From CAJQQY01 sp964564545 (GTDB lineage Bacteria; Bacteroidota; Bacteroidia; Chitinophagales; Saprospiraceae), in NCBI GenBank assembly GCA_964564545.1, contig CAZMBP010000048.1, forward strand, positions 1 to 64,000: DNA of 64,000 bases, in the 5' to 3' direction. Positions 9,524-18,602 of this stretch are shown in pieces. Under the pieces are notes generated by a model. The model was given only the letters and a program-made list of their open reading frames with translations, did not search any database and was not told where the DNA came from. Numbering within the stretch: position 1 is the stretch's first letter; each line of letters starts with the position of its first letter. The position numbers and the translations under genes are program-made.

Positions 9524-10336
9524 TTGAAAAAAAAGCCCCTAAAAAAAATGATTCTTTGGATCATCTCAATTTATGTCTTTGCCACAATTGGAATTTATGC
9601 GTTGCAAAAATATATTATTTTTCAACCTGATAAATTACCATTGAATTATCAATTTGTTTTTGAAAAACCATATCGAGAATTATTCATAAATACAGCTGAT
9701 AATGTGAAGTTGAATGCATTATTGTTTCAAACGGATTTACCACTCAAGGGGTTGGTCATTTATTTTCATGGTAATGCTGATAATTTGCAACGATGGGGAA
9801 AATTTCAATCAGATTTTACTTCGAGAGGTTATGATATTTTGATGCCAGATTTTCGAGGTTTTGGAAAAAGTACAGGGCAACCCGATGAGCAGAAATTTTA
9901 TCAAGATGCTCAGTTAATATATGATCATATTTTTGATGTAGCGGATCAATATAAAAGAAGCGAAATCATTATTTATGGCCGATCATTGGGATGTGCGGTT
10001 GCTTCAAATTTGGCGACGAAGGTGGAAGCTCGAAAAGTTATACTAGAAACTCCATTTAAAAATATTGATAACTTGATGAAAATAAATAGTCGGATTCTCT
10101 TTTTGCCATTTGATTTTAAATATAATTTTCCAAATGACGAACATTTAGCAAAAATTCAAAAACCAATTTATATTTTTGCAGGAACAAAAGATTGGGTGGT
10201 GCCAAATAAATCTACGGAGCAATTAAAACCATTGTTAAAACCATCGGATCGATATATTGAGATAGAAGGAGGAGGACATAAAAATTTAAGTACATTTAAA
10301 GAATATCAACAAGCATTAGATGCTATTTTGCAATGA
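9524..10336 (+). CDS. Membrane-anchored alpha/beta hydrolase
   Basis: A single N-terminal transmembrane anchor (about residues 10-29) precedes an alpha/beta-hydrolase fold. The oxyanion segment is YFHGNADN, the nucleophile elbow GRSLGC is near residue 154, the acid is in GTKDWVVP, and the catalytic His is in GGGHKNL. This matches the FrsA/BEM46-like group of short membrane-bound serine hydrolases, whose substrates are mostly unknown. Start choice: TTG at 9524 adds a lysine-rich MKKKPLKK leader that suits an N-in anchor; ATG at 9548 is the alternative, and a TATTTTTG promoter-like match overlapping the TTG favours it. The last codons overlap the trmB start by 4 nt, so the two are translationally coupled. 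Confidence 0.8.
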   Translation: MKKKPLKKMILWIISIYVFATIGIYALQKYIIFQPDKLPLNYQFVFEKPYRELFINTADNVKLNALLFQTDLPLKGLVIYFHGNADNLQRWGKFQSDFTSRGYDILMPDFRGFGKSTGQPDEQKFYQDAQLIYDHIFDVADQYKRSEIIIYGRSLGCAVASNLATKVEARKVILETPFKNIDNLMKINSRILFLPFDFKYNFPNDEHLAKIQKPIYIFAGTKDWVVPNKSTEQLKPLLKPSDRYIEIEGGGHKNLSTFKEYQQALDAILQ

Positions 10337-11022
10337 GTAAGAAAAATAAACTTCAAAAATTCGCTGACATTTTAACCTTTCCAAATGTTTATGAAAACAT
10401 CGACCCGAGGAATCCTGAGCTCTCAGGATTGAATGGAGAAATTGTAGACTTGAAAGGAAAGTGGAGTGAAAAACATTTTAAAAATAATAATCCGATTGTC
10501 TTAGAATTGGCTTGTGGAAAAGGACACTACACACTCGGTTTAGCAGAAAGATTTCCCAACAAAAATTTTATTGGTGTAGATATCAAAGGTGCTCGAATTT
10601 GGAAAGGCGCAAAAATCGCTTTGGAAAATAATATTGACAATGCCGCTTTTTTCCGCACTCGAATCGAGCAGATAGAACTGTTTTTCGAAAAGGGCGAAGT
10701 AGATGAAATTTGGATTACGTTTCCTGATCCATTTTTAAAATCGAGCAAATCTAATCGTCGATTAACTGCGCCAGCATTTTTGCATCGGTATCGAAATATT
10801 TTGAAAGATGGAGGTATTGTTAATTTGAAAACGGACTCTCCTGAATTATACCAATTCACCTTGGAAACTTTAGAACAAGAAACTTCATTTGAGTTATTGT
10901 ACCATGATGATGATATTTATTCGAAGCCACTTCCAGTAGATGCTTTAGAAATAAAAACAGAATATGAGGGAATGCACTTAGCTAAAAAATTGACGATTAA
11001 GTATTTGAAGATAAAAGTGTAA
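10333..11022 (+). CDS. trmB: tRNA (guanine-N7-)-methyltransferase
   Basis: Methylates G46 in the tRNA variable loop using S-adenosylmethionine. The 229-residue protein shows the Rossmann SAM motif LELACGKGHYTLGLA (near residue 56), the acidic NFIGVDIKGAR, the family-specific ITFPDPFLKSSKSNRRL and NLKTDSPELYQF. These are diagnostic for TrmB. Its ATG overlaps the TGA of the upstream hydrolase. A strong hairpin terminator follows. Confidence 0.95.
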   Translation: MSKKNKLQKFADILTFPNVYENIDPRNPELSGLNGEIVDLKGKWSEKHFKNNNPIVLELACGKGHYTLGLAERFPNKNFIGVDIKGARIWKGAKIALENNIDNAAFFRTRIEQIELFFEKGEVDEIWITFPDPFLKSSKSNRRLTAPAFLHRYRNILKDGGIVNLKTDSPELYQFTLETLEQETSFELLYHDDDIYSKPLPVDALEIKTEYEGMHLAKKLTIKYLKIKV

Positions 11023-11025
11023 ATA

Positions 11026-11072
11026 GCAAACAAAAAAGCCTCGAATTTAATATTCGAGGCTTTTTTGTTTGC
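11026..11072. terminator. Bidirectional terminator, trmB / lipoprotein
   Basis: Perfect 21-bp inverted repeat (11026-11046, 11052-11072) with GCCTCGAAT core, 5-nt loop and A6/T6 runs in the arms. It lies between convergent genes. Confidence 0.92.
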
Positions 11073-11110
11073 GTGAATTAGAGGGATAAAATCAGCAATA
11101 ATTAAATTCT

Positions 11111-11698
11111 TTACCAATTTACAGATAGTACTTTGTCAAAAGAAATGGTTGGAGAGTTCTGATAAATATTATCTTTTGGGAAAGTAGTATATCCCTCTCC
11201 TGATTCAAAAGTTTTTATTACCATATTGAGTGGTTTTGAATTATCCAATTCCTCTTTTGGTATAGAAATGTTCCAAACAATATGATTGTCAGGAGATAAA
11301 GAAGAGGAGATAAAGGAACTGTTCAAGCCTACACCCAATTCTAAAAGACCACAACCTGAAACCGTCGTACTATCTATGAGATAAAAAGTACAAATTTCAT
11401 TGAAACTTAAAATACCTATCCCCCAATCAAAATCTTCGTCAATTATGCCGTTGGTGTTTTTATCAATTAAAATGTTAATCAAGTCTGTATTAGGAAAATT
11501 TCCCATTAGATTATTAATGGTATCAGAAAGAACTTCAATTGTTAACTCAAGGTTATTACCAGTTTCTACAACTTTGATATTATGTGTTAGATCATTAATC
11601 AAAGTTGTGGTAATTTGAGTTTCATCATCGTCTTTACAACTTGTAAATAATGCCAATAAGACTAAAACAAAGCCTAATGATAAATGACTAATTTTCAT
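11111..11698 (-). CDS. Hypothetical lipoprotein
   Basis: A hydrophobic signal segment ends in a lipobox (LFTSC, Cys at about 21) followed by acidic residues, so the protein is probably lipid-anchored and exported. The remaining 170 residues are beta-rich, with an EF-hand-like acidic stretch (DKNTNGIIDEDFD) that may bind calcium. No catalytic motif or recognised domain is visible. It is a single gene between a shared terminator and a 450-bp gap. Confidence 0.6.
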   Translation of the reverse strand: MKISHLSLGFVLVLLALFTSCKDDDETQITTTLINDLTHNIKVVETGNNLELTIEVLSDTINNLMGNFPNTDLINILIDKNTNGIIDEDFDWGIGILSFNEICTFYLIDSTTVSGCGLLELGVGLNSSFISSSLSPDNHIVWNISIPKEELDNSKPLNMVIKTFESGEGYTTFPKDNIYQNSPTISFDKVLSVNW

Positions 11699-12152
11699 AA
11701 GTGGAATTTTTTATTTGGTGAAGTAATAAAAATGATTCATCTCTCAAATCCATGAGATTCTATATATTTGAACCTAAAAATGAACGAAGTGGGTGTCCGA
11801 ACATTTATTTTTTTGAAAATAAAATATGTATTCCAGCACAGGCTTTTCCTTATACTAAACAGTAGCTCACTTTGCGTTTTTGAATATTTGAGTACTCTTC
11901 CCTAATCTTTTTTTAATCAAATAAGTTTTCAAAGAGATTTGATATAAAGCCAAGAAGACTTAACTCGAAATTTTATTATGAAAATTCAATAAAAAAAATT
12001 TAAAAATCCTATTTTGACTTACCTTTTCATTTAAGGCTAAAAAAAATTCACTCTATCAAGAACATCTTTCCCTTCTTTCTTGTTACACCAACTTATAAAA
12101 TTTACCTTTGCATAAAATTAGATTTCTATAACGGTTTTTTAAACTGAATTTG
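11699..12152. other. Intergenic region (454 bp) before the PurF-like gene
   Basis: AT-rich. It contains the upstream region of the minus-strand lipoprotein and a good promoter for the PurF-like gene at 12080-12110. I see no RNA gene or repeat in the rest. A 41-codon open frame (11779-11904) has no supporting feature. Confidence 0.5.
12080..12110 (+). promoter_or_regulatory. Predicted promoter of the PurF-like gene
   Basis: TTG (12080-12082), 20 nt, TACCTTTG (12103-12110): a full match to the Bacteroidota consensus, 42 bp before the ATG. Confidence 0.55.
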
Positions 12153-14045
12153 ATGAGTGATCAAATAAAACACGAGTGCGGAATCGCAATGATTCGCTTG
12201 CTCAAACCTTTAGAATACTATCAAAAAAAATACGGGACTTCGCTGTATGGAATGCAAAAGCTGCAGCTGCTGATGCAAAAAATGCGAAACCGTGGACAAG
12301 ACGGTGCAGGTGTAGCCACCATAAAATTAAATCCCAAACCAGGGAAAAGATACATTAGCCGCCGCCGAAGCAATAGTCCTCAATATCTCAAAGATGTTTT
12401 TGAAGGAATTTACGAGCGCTTCCGAGACCTTCCTGCTAAAAAATTAAACAATCCAAAATGGCTTAAAGCGAATCTCCCTTACACAGGGGAGCTACTTATG
12501 GGGCATTTACGCTATGGAACTCATGGTGTCAATACGATTGAAACGTGTCATCCATTTTTGAGACAAAATAATTGGATTAGCCGGAATCTTGTTGTTGCAG
12601 GAAATTTCAATTTGACCAATGTGGATGAACTGTTTGAAGAGTTAGTGACTTTGGGACAATATCCAAAGGAAAAATCTGATACGGTAACGGTCATGGAAAA
12701 AATTGGACACTTCCTCGATGATGAAGTTCAACGATTGCATGCCTTCAATAAAACAGAAGGTATCTCTACCGAAGAGTTGAATGAACTAATTATCAAAAAA
12801 GTGGATGTTCAGCGGGTTCTCAAAAGAGCAAGTAAAAAATTTGATGGAGGTTATGTAATGGGTGGAATGATAGGACATGGTGATGCATTTATGATGCGAG
12901 ATCCGAATGGAATTCGTCCAGCCTATTTTTATCAAGATGAAGAAGTGGTAGTGATGGCTTCGGAACGTCCTGCTATTCAAACGGCTTTTGATGTTCATTT
13001 TACAAAGGTGCAAGAGTTACAACCTGGACATGCGTTGATTATCAAAAGAGATGGATATGTGGCGGAAAAACCATTTGTACCAATTGCAGAAAGAAAGTCT
13101 TGTTCATTTGAACGAATTTATTTCTCAAGAGGAACAGATAAAGAGATTTATGAAGAGAGAAAAAAATTAGGAGAACAATTGGCTGACGATGTTTTGGAAG
13201 CAGTAGATTATGATTTTAAAAATACGGTTTTCTCCTACATTCCAAATACCGCAGAGACTTCATTTTTAGGTTTGGTCAAAGGAGTGGAAAGTAGATTGAA
13301 TGATTTGAAGCGAGATAAAATCATGAGTCTTAATGGCGAATTGAAAGATAAAAAGCTGCAAAAATTATTATCGCTCACAGCCCGTGTAGAAAAAATTGTG
13401 GTGAAAGATGCCAAGCTTCGGACTTTTATTGCAGCTGATAATGATCGAGGAGCGTTGGTTTCGCATGTGTATGATGTGACTTATGGAGTGGTGAAAAATG
13501 AGAAAGATAATTTGGTTTTGATTGATGATTCGATTGTGAGAGGAACAACTTTGAGAGACAGTATTATTCAAATGGTTTCGAGATTAAGACCGAAAAAAAT
13601 AGTTATTGTCTCTTCTGCTCCACAAATTAGATTTCCAGATTGTTATGGAATTGATATGTCAAAAATGAAGGAATTTGTGGCATTTCGAGCACTTGTACAA
13701 TTACTGGAAGAGACAAATCAAGAACATCTTTTGGAAGAAGCTTATCATCGTTGTAAGGCTCAGGAAGGTTTACCTGCTGATCAAGTGACGAATGAAGTAA
13801 AATCACTTTATGATAGTTTTCCTTACGAAACTATTTCTAAGAAAATAGCTCAAATCATTACGCCAAAGGGAATCAAACCTAAAGTGGAAGTGATTTATCA
13901 ACCGATCGAAGGATTAAAAACTGCTTGTCCAGGACACACAGGTGATTGGTATTTTTCTGGAAATTATCCTACGCCGGGAGGGAATCGAATTGCAAATCGA
14001 GCGTTTATAAATTATATGGAGAATAGTGATGTGAGGGCGTATTAA
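12153..14045 (+). CDS. Long-form amidophosphoribosyltransferase (PurF-type)
   Basis: A class II (Ntn) glutamine amidotransferase domain is fused to a phosphoribosyltransferase domain, as in PurF, which makes 5-phosphoribosylamine for purine synthesis. After a short propeptide MSDQIKHE comes the nucleophile in CGIA, so self-cleavage before that Cys is expected. The conserved RNRGQDGAGVA segment follows. The PRPP-binding loop LIDDSIVRGTT is near residue 456. At 630 residues it is some 130-160 longer than typical PurF, with a lysine-rich insertion before the PRPP loop (about 385-430) and a long C-terminal extension. I chose ATG at 12153 because the TTG one codon upstream adds nothing. It may be the main PurF or a paralogue; the window cannot tell. 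Confidence 0.8.
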   Translation: MSDQIKHECGIAMIRLLKPLEYYQKKYGTSLYGMQKLQLLMQKMRNRGQDGAGVATIKLNPKPGKRYISRRRSNSPQYLKDVFEGIYERFRDLPAKKLNNPKWLKANLPYTGELLMGHLRYGTHGVNTIETCHPFLRQNNWISRNLVVAGNFNLTNVDELFEELVTLGQYPKEKSDTVTVMEKIGHFLDDEVQRLHAFNKTEGISTEELNELIIKKVDVQRVLKRASKKFDGGYVMGGMIGHGDAFMMRDPNGIRPAYFYQDEEVVVMASERPAIQTAFDVHFTKVQELQPGHALIIKRDGYVAEKPFVPIAERKSCSFERIYFSRGTDKEIYEERKKLGEQLADDVLEAVDYDFKNTVFSYIPNTAETSFLGLVKGVESRLNDLKRDKIMSLNGELKDKKLQKLLSLTARVEKIVVKDAKLRTFIAADNDRGALVSHVYDVTYGVVKNEKDNLVLIDDSIVRGTTLRDSIIQMVSRLRPKKIVIVSSAPQIRFPDCYGIDMSKMKEFVAFRALVQLLEETNQEHLLEEAYHRCKAQEGLPADQVTNEVKSLYDSFPYETISKKIAQIITPKGIKPKVEVIYQPIEGLKTACPGHTGDWYFSGNYPTPGGNRIANRAFINYMENSDVRAY

Positions 14046-14256
14046 CCCACGATCCCTAAAGGAGAGTTTTAGCTTTCCTTTTAGAGGAACGCTTTTCTTT
14101 CATTGATTTTATATCGTACTCTAAATTATAATTGGGGAACTATTTGTTAAAAATAGTTCCCCAGTTTTTATTTGGAATATAACCTTAAATCAATGAAAGG
14201 AAAATCTACTTTTAAAAGGAAAGCTAAAACTCTCCTTTAGGGGTCGGGGGTTAAAT
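14042..14256. repeat. Long inverted-repeat element (CCCCTAAAGG arm family) with internal terminator
   Basis: The outer arms (14042-14087 and 14210-14256) are near-identical reverse complements, sharing CCTAAAGGAGAGTTTTAGCT. Inner arms (14092-14110 and 14187-14205) also pair. The centre carries a perfect 13-bp hairpin (14133-14145, 14151-14163) followed by T's, a normal terminator. The element fills the whole space between two convergent genes and its ends include both stop codons. The arms resemble the repeats at 18469-18602 and 25307-25507. Confidence 0.75.
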
Positions 14257-15414
14257 TTTACAAAGTAATTCAGCTGCCTTTTCTAGGAGGTCTTCTGTTT
14301 TGGCAAAACAAACTCTCACAATTTTTTGATTCGTTTTTTTAGAATAAAAAGCAGAAACAGGAATAACGGCTACTCCAAATTCCGCAGTCATTTTTTTGGC
14401 AAAATCAAATTCATCTTCATCACTTATTTCAGAGTAGTCAACTAATTGGAAATAAGTTCCTGAACATTTGAGCGGACGAAATTTTGAATCTTTTATTTTT
14501 TCTAAAAAGAAATCTCGCTTTTTTTGATAAAAATTATTCAACTCCAAATAAGTAGAATCATCTTCCAAATATTCTGCAATCGCATATTGAACAAATGAAT
14601 TGACACTAAAAACATTAAACTGATGAACCTTCCGAAACTCCTTCATTAAATGTTCTGGTGCAACACAATAACCCATTTTCCAGCCAGTAGCATGAAAGGT
14701 TTTTCCAAAAGAATATACTGCCAAACTGCGCTGAAATAATTTTGGGAAACGCAAAACACTCTGATGTTGCTCTCCATCAAAAATCAAATGCTCATAAACT
14801 TCATCACTCAAAACAATCAAATCATTTTCCTCAGCAATTCTCTCGATTGTTTTTAAATCTTCTTCTAACAGTATACTTCCGGTTGGATTATGAGGTGTGT
14901 TGAAAATCAACATTCGTGTCTTCGAAGTGATTAATTTTTCTAATTCGTTCCAATCAACTTTAAAGTCAGGTGCTTTCATTTCGTATGACACGACAACTCC
15001 TCCACAAACTTCAATGGAAGGTCCGTAAGAATCATAAGCTGGCTCAATGATAATAACTTCATCTCCAGATTTCACAAAAGCTGTAATTGCGGTAAACAAA
15101 GCTTGTGTTGCTCCTGCAGTAATGGTAATCTCTGTTTTTGGATTAACAGACGTCCCGTAGAGTTTTTCAATTTTCCCTGCGAGTTTCTCTAACAATACAT
15201 TTGCGCCACCCATTGGAGCATATTGATTGAATCCATCTTGCAAATATTTACTGACTAAATTTTTTAATTCAGGAGCGCAATCGAAATTTGGAAATCCTTG
15301 CGATAAATTAATCGCTTGATGGTCATTAGCAAGGGAAGACATGACGGTAAAAATAGTAGTACCTACATTGGGAAGTTTGGATTGGAAATTCATTTTAGGA
15401 ATTGTATTTTTCAA
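14251..15414 (-). CDS. Methionine aminotransferase (class I/II PLP enzyme, YbdL-like)
   Basis: A fold-type I aminotransferase of 387 residues, close in pattern to E. coli YbdL. Visible blocks are SKLPNVGTTIFTVMSSLA, INLSQGFPNFD, GFNQYAPMGG, the PLP-contact ITITAGATQALF, NTPHNPTG, the PLP lysine in SFGKTFHATGWKMGYC, and the C-terminal Arg in VRVCFAKTE. It probably converts methionine (or aromatic amino acids) and a 2-oxo acid, in methionine salvage or degradation. The start may instead be the second Met (15393), which would remove a 20-bp overlap with the upstream gene. The stop lies in the end of an inverted-repeat element. Confidence 0.88.
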   Translation of the reverse strand: MKNTIPKMNFQSKLPNVGTTIFTVMSSLANDHQAINLSQGFPNFDCAPELKNLVSKYLQDGFNQYAPMGGANVLLEKLAGKIEKLYGTSVNPKTEITITAGATQALFTAITAFVKSGDEVIIIEPAYDSYGPSIEVCGGVVVSYEMKAPDFKVDWNELEKLITSKTRMLIFNTPHNPTGSILLEEDLKTIERIAEENDLIVLSDEVYEHLIFDGEQHQSVLRFPKLFQRSLAVYSFGKTFHATGWKMGYCVAPEHLMKEFRKVHQFNVFSVNSFVQYAIAEYLEDDSTYLELNNFYQKKRDFFLEKIKDSKFRPLKCSGTYFQLVDYSEISDEDEFDFAKKMTAEFGVAVIPVSAFYSKKTNQKIVRVCFAKTEDLLEKAAELLCKI

Positions 15415-15640
15415 AAACGGTAGAAATGGTTTTCGCTAATTTATGATCTTTTTCAGTTACAGTATTTCCTGCATCATGAGTTGTTAGATGAATTTCAACC
15501 GTATTATAAACGTTACTCCAATTAGGATGATGACCTTGTTTCTCGGCATGAAAAGCCACTTCGGTCATAAAGCCAAATGCTTCCATGAAGTTTTTAAATT
15601 TAAAAGTTGCCTGGAGTTTGTTGTTTTCTTCTTTCCACAT
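15395..15640 (-). CDS. phhB: 4a-hydroxytetrahydrobiopterin dehydratase (pterin-4a-carbinolamine dehydratase)
   Basis: A small single-domain enzyme that dehydrates 4a-hydroxytetrahydropterin, recycling the cofactor of aromatic amino acid hydroxylases. The family signature is clear: FMTEVAFHAEKQGHHPNWSN with the conserved HHPxW, then VEIHLTTHDAGNTVTEKD. I chose the Met of MWKEENNK (15640) because family members start there; an upstream ATG at 15658 adds six residues. It sits directly upstream of the methionine aminotransferase, probably in one operon. Confidence 0.92.
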   Translation of the reverse strand: MWKEENNKLQATFKFKNFMEAFGFMTEVAFHAEKQGHHPNWSNVYNTVEIHLTTHDAGNTVTEKDHKLAKTISTVFEKYNS

Positions 15641-15660
15641 AGTTATTGATTTTTTCAAAA

Positions 15661-15700
15661 AAAAAAGATGTTACTTCTTTTAACGAAGATAACATCTTTT
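15661..15700 (-). terminator. Terminator of the M42 peptidase gene
   Basis: Hairpin with core GATGTTACTTC pairing with GAAGATAACATC (one bulge), flanked by A6 and T7 runs. It lies downstream of the minus-strand peptidase, with a run of TTAAC-like motifs (15709-15755) between gene and hairpin. Confidence 0.75.
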
Positions 15701-15752
15701 TTTAAAGGTTAACAAGCTATATTGTTAACCGTTCACAGTTAATCATTAACCG

Positions 15753-16802
15753 TTATTTAAAACTCCAATCGTATTTATCTAAATCAGAAATGCACGAAGT
15801 CAAAAGGGAAATACAATCAGAGATATCTTCTTTGTTTGCCATTTCGATAGTTTGATGAATGTATCGAGTTGGGATAGAAATTGCACCTGTGATCGCACCT
15901 TTTTTTCCATAACGTTGGATGCCTCCTGAGTCTGTTCCTCCAGCAGGAAGTACTTCAGGTTGCCAATTAATTTTATGCTTGTCGGCAGTTGTTTTCATGT
16001 ATTCGACCATTCGGTAATCAGAAATGACGGAGCCATCTTTGATTTTTATGGCAGCACCTTCGCCAAGCTGAGTTACCATTTCGTGAGGACTTGCACCAGG
16101 TACATCGAAGGCAATAGTTACATCCAAAGCAAAACCAAAATCAGGATCAATATGATGTGCTGATGAAATTGCTCCACGAAGTCCTACTTCTTCTTGAACC
16201 GTAAAAGCAGCATAAACATCATATGGAACTTCTACATCCTTTAGTTTTCGTAAAGTTTCTAACAATATGTACACGGATACTCGATTGTCAAGAGATTTAC
16301 TATTAACACACTCTCCCATTTCGATTAATTCTCTCTCCCGAGTGATAGAGTTTCCAACAGATATATATTTTCCTACCTCTTCTTTTTTCATTCCAGTATC
16401 AATAAAATATTCTGTAGTTGGAAGAGGTTTACCTCTTTCTTCTGCTTTCATTAAGTGAACAGGTTTACAACCCATTACTCCAATAATGTCTTTTTTTCCA
16501 TGAATAATTACTCGTTGCGATGTTAAAGTTTTGGCATCAAAACCACCTAAAGTATCAAAACGGACGAATCCATTTTTATCAATATGAGTAACCATAAACC
16601 CAATCTCATCAATATGAGCAGCGCACATAACACGTTTGTCCCCTGTTCCTTTTTTTAAGGCAATCACACTACCCATTGCATCGACAGAAACTTCATCTAC
16701 AAGAGGAGTTACTTCTTCAATCACAAGCTCTCTGATTTTTTGCTCATATCCAGGCGCGCCTGGTGCTAAACATATTTTTTTTAATAAACTTACGTTAACC
16801 AT
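15753..16802 (-). CDS. M42-family metallo-aminopeptidase
   Basis: Dinuclear zinc/cobalt aminopeptidase of the glutamyl-aminopeptidase/TET type, cytoplasmic, trimming small peptides; some relatives were mis-called endoglucanases. Ligands and catalytic residues are in place: His in CAAHIDEIGFM, Asp in LDNRVSVY, the Glu pair in QEEVGLRGA, Asp in ALDVTIAFD, and the C-terminal His in TRYIHQTIEM. Length 349 is typical. GGTDSGG, conserved in this family, is intact. Single-gene unit with its own terminator. Confidence 0.93.
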   Translation of the reverse strand: MVNVSLLKKICLAPGAPGYEQKIRELVIEEVTPLVDEVSVDAMGSVIALKKGTGDKRVMCAAHIDEIGFMVTHIDKNGFVRFDTLGGFDAKTLTSQRVIIHGKKDIIGVMGCKPVHLMKAEERGKPLPTTEYFIDTGMKKEEVGKYISVGNSITRERELIEMGECVNSKSLDNRVSVYILLETLRKLKDVEVPYDVYAAFTVQEEVGLRGAISSAHHIDPDFGFALDVTIAFDVPGASPHEMVTQLGEGAAIKIKDGSVISDYRMVEYMKTTADKHKINWQPEVLPAGGTDSGGIQRYGKKGAITGAISIPTRYIHQTIEMANKEDISDCISLLTSCISDLDKYDWSFK

Positions 16803-17028
16803 CTAATTTAGTTTTTTAGTTGCTAGGCCTGAAAAGGCGGATAAAAAGTGTTGTTTGAATGTTTTAGTAGGTATACGGTTGGTGGATTGGAAAGTGTTAA
16901 TTTCCATTTGAGGGGCGAAGTTACCATTTTTTATATTGGAGAATAAAAAGTTTGTAAAATAAAATGTATAAAATTGCGGAATATTTTGAAAGAGGATAAC
17001 GCACTAAATTATATTAAAACAATATTTA

Positions 17029-18510
17029 ATGTCATTATTAAAGAAATTTGCAGGTGAGACGGTGATTTATGGACTTGGAAGTATACTTCCGAGGGTGTTG
17101 AATTTTGCTATGACATTTATCCTGACTTGGATTCTTGGACAAGGAGAATTTGGTCAACATGGGAATATGTATGCATTAACGGCTTTTATGTTAGTTTTTT
17201 TTACTTATGGAATGGAGACTGCGTTATTTCGTTTTGGTAGTAAGGAAGGTCAATTAGAAAAGGTATTTAGTACTGCTGCTATTTCTTTATTTGTAACTAC
17301 AATTATTTTTATAACTGTATTGTGGCCTTTTACAGACAGAATTGCTGCATTTTTAGAGCAGCCAGAAGATGGACGTTTTATTCAATGGTTTATTTTAATA
17401 ACAGCGTTTGATGCTTTATCCTCTTTGCCTTTTGCAAAATTAAGATTAGAAAATCGACCAATTCGTTTTGCATTGATAAAAATATTAAGTGTAATTTTTA
17501 ATATAGCAATGGTTCTTTTCTTTTTGGTAGTATGTCCATTTCTAATTGAAAATGGAATGGTTTGGTTTGGAGAAATATATGATGATAACAAAAAATTGGA
17601 TTATATTTTCTTAGCAAACCTAGCTGCAAGTGGAGGAGTACTTTTAATTTTATTTAGAAAATTTTTCAACGTCAAATGGCAATTTGATAGCCAACTTTGG
17701 TTGCAAATGATTACGTATGCTTTGCCTCTGATTGTAGTTGGATTTGCAGGTGTAATAAACCGACAGTTGGATAGAATTTTTTTGACCAAGTTATTACCTG
17801 TTAATGCATTAGAGCAAACGGGAGTTTACAATGCTAGTGTGAAAATTGCAGTTTTAATGAGTCTTTTTATTACTGCATTTAATTACGCAGCTGAACCTTT
17901 CTTTTTTAAAAATGCAGATCGGAAAGATGCTAAACCAATTTATGCTCAGATCGCACAAGCATTTTCAGTAGTTGGGAGTATAGTCTTTTTAGGAATTATG
18001 TTGTATATAGATTTGATACAGTATTCCTTAGGAAAAGATTTTCGTTCAGGATTACATATTGTACCTATAATGTTATTAGCTTATTTTTGGTTAGGAATAT
18101 TTTATAATTTTTCGATATGGTATAAGTTGACAGATCGAACTAGAATTGGTGCATATATTTCGGTAGGAGGAGCTTTAGTCACAATAATTGTGAATTTTAT
18201 TTTTATTCCAAAAATTGGCATAATAGCACCTGCTTATGCAGCTTTAACTTGTTATATATTTATGGCAACGACGAGCTATTTTATTGGAAAAAAATACTAC
18301 CCGATAGATTATCCTATAGGAAAAATGTTGACTTATATTTTTGTGGCGGTAGGTGTATTTTATTTAAGCGAATTTATTCGACCTTATTTAGGTGGAAATA
18401 TTTTTAAAATCCTTTTTGTAAATACATTGTTATTTTTTGGTTACTTGGGTGGGTTTTATCTTTTGGAGAAACCCCTGTTCCCTAAAGGGGAACGTTTTGA
18501 TGAGAGTTAG
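17029..18510 (+). CDS. Polysaccharide/lipid-linked oligosaccharide flippase (Wzx/MVF type)
   Basis: Integral membrane protein of 493 residues with about 14 hydrophobic segments, starting with GETVIYGLGSILPRVLNFAM, a pattern common to Wzx-like flippases with a polysaccharide-synthesis C-terminal domain. It likely moves a lipid-linked glycan or similar precursor across the inner membrane; the substrate is unknown. No glycosyltransferase genes lie next to it. The last 14 codons (EKPLFPKGERFDES) lie in an intergenic repeat arm (18469-18498), so the native protein probably ended near YLGGFYLL before the repeat arrived. Confidence 0.85.
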   Translation: MSLLKKFAGETVIYGLGSILPRVLNFAMTFILTWILGQGEFGQHGNMYALTAFMLVFFTYGMETALFRFGSKEGQLEKVFSTAAISLFVTTIIFITVLWPFTDRIAAFLEQPEDGRFIQWFILITAFDALSSLPFAKLRLENRPIRFALIKILSVIFNIAMVLFFLVVCPFLIENGMVWFGEIYDDNKKLDYIFLANLAASGGVLLILFRKFFNVKWQFDSQLWLQMITYALPLIVVGFAGVINRQLDRIFLTKLLPVNALEQTGVYNASVKIAVLMSLFITAFNYAAEPFFFKNADRKDAKPIYAQIAQAFSVVGSIVFLGIMLYIDLIQYSLGKDFRSGLHIVPIMLLAYFWLGIFYNFSIWYKLTDRTRIGAYISVGGALVTIIVNFIFIPKIGIIAPAYAALTCYIFMATTSYFIGKKYYPIDYPIGKMLTYIFVAVGVFYLSEFIRPYLGGNIFKILFVNTLLFFGYLGGFYLLEKPLFPKGERFDES

Positions 18511-18602
18511 TAATAATGTGAAATTTTATTTTTTGAAAATAAGAAAAATGCAGTTCTGGTGAATCTATTTTAAATCGTTCCTCTTTAGGGGCCAGGGGTT
18601 TT
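18469..18602. repeat. Paired inverted repeat, CCCCTAAAGGGG family
   Basis: Left arm 18469-18498 (ACCCCTGTTCCCTAAAGGGG then AACGTTTT) and right arm about 18573-18602, its reverse complement with a few changes. About 75 bp of AT-rich DNA lies between. The left arm supplies the C-terminus and stop of the flippase gene. Confidence 0.75.

Noticed and set aside
11779..11904. 41-codon open frame in the gap before the PurF-like gene
   Set aside because: No signal, domain or codon pattern; composition looks like intergenic DNA.
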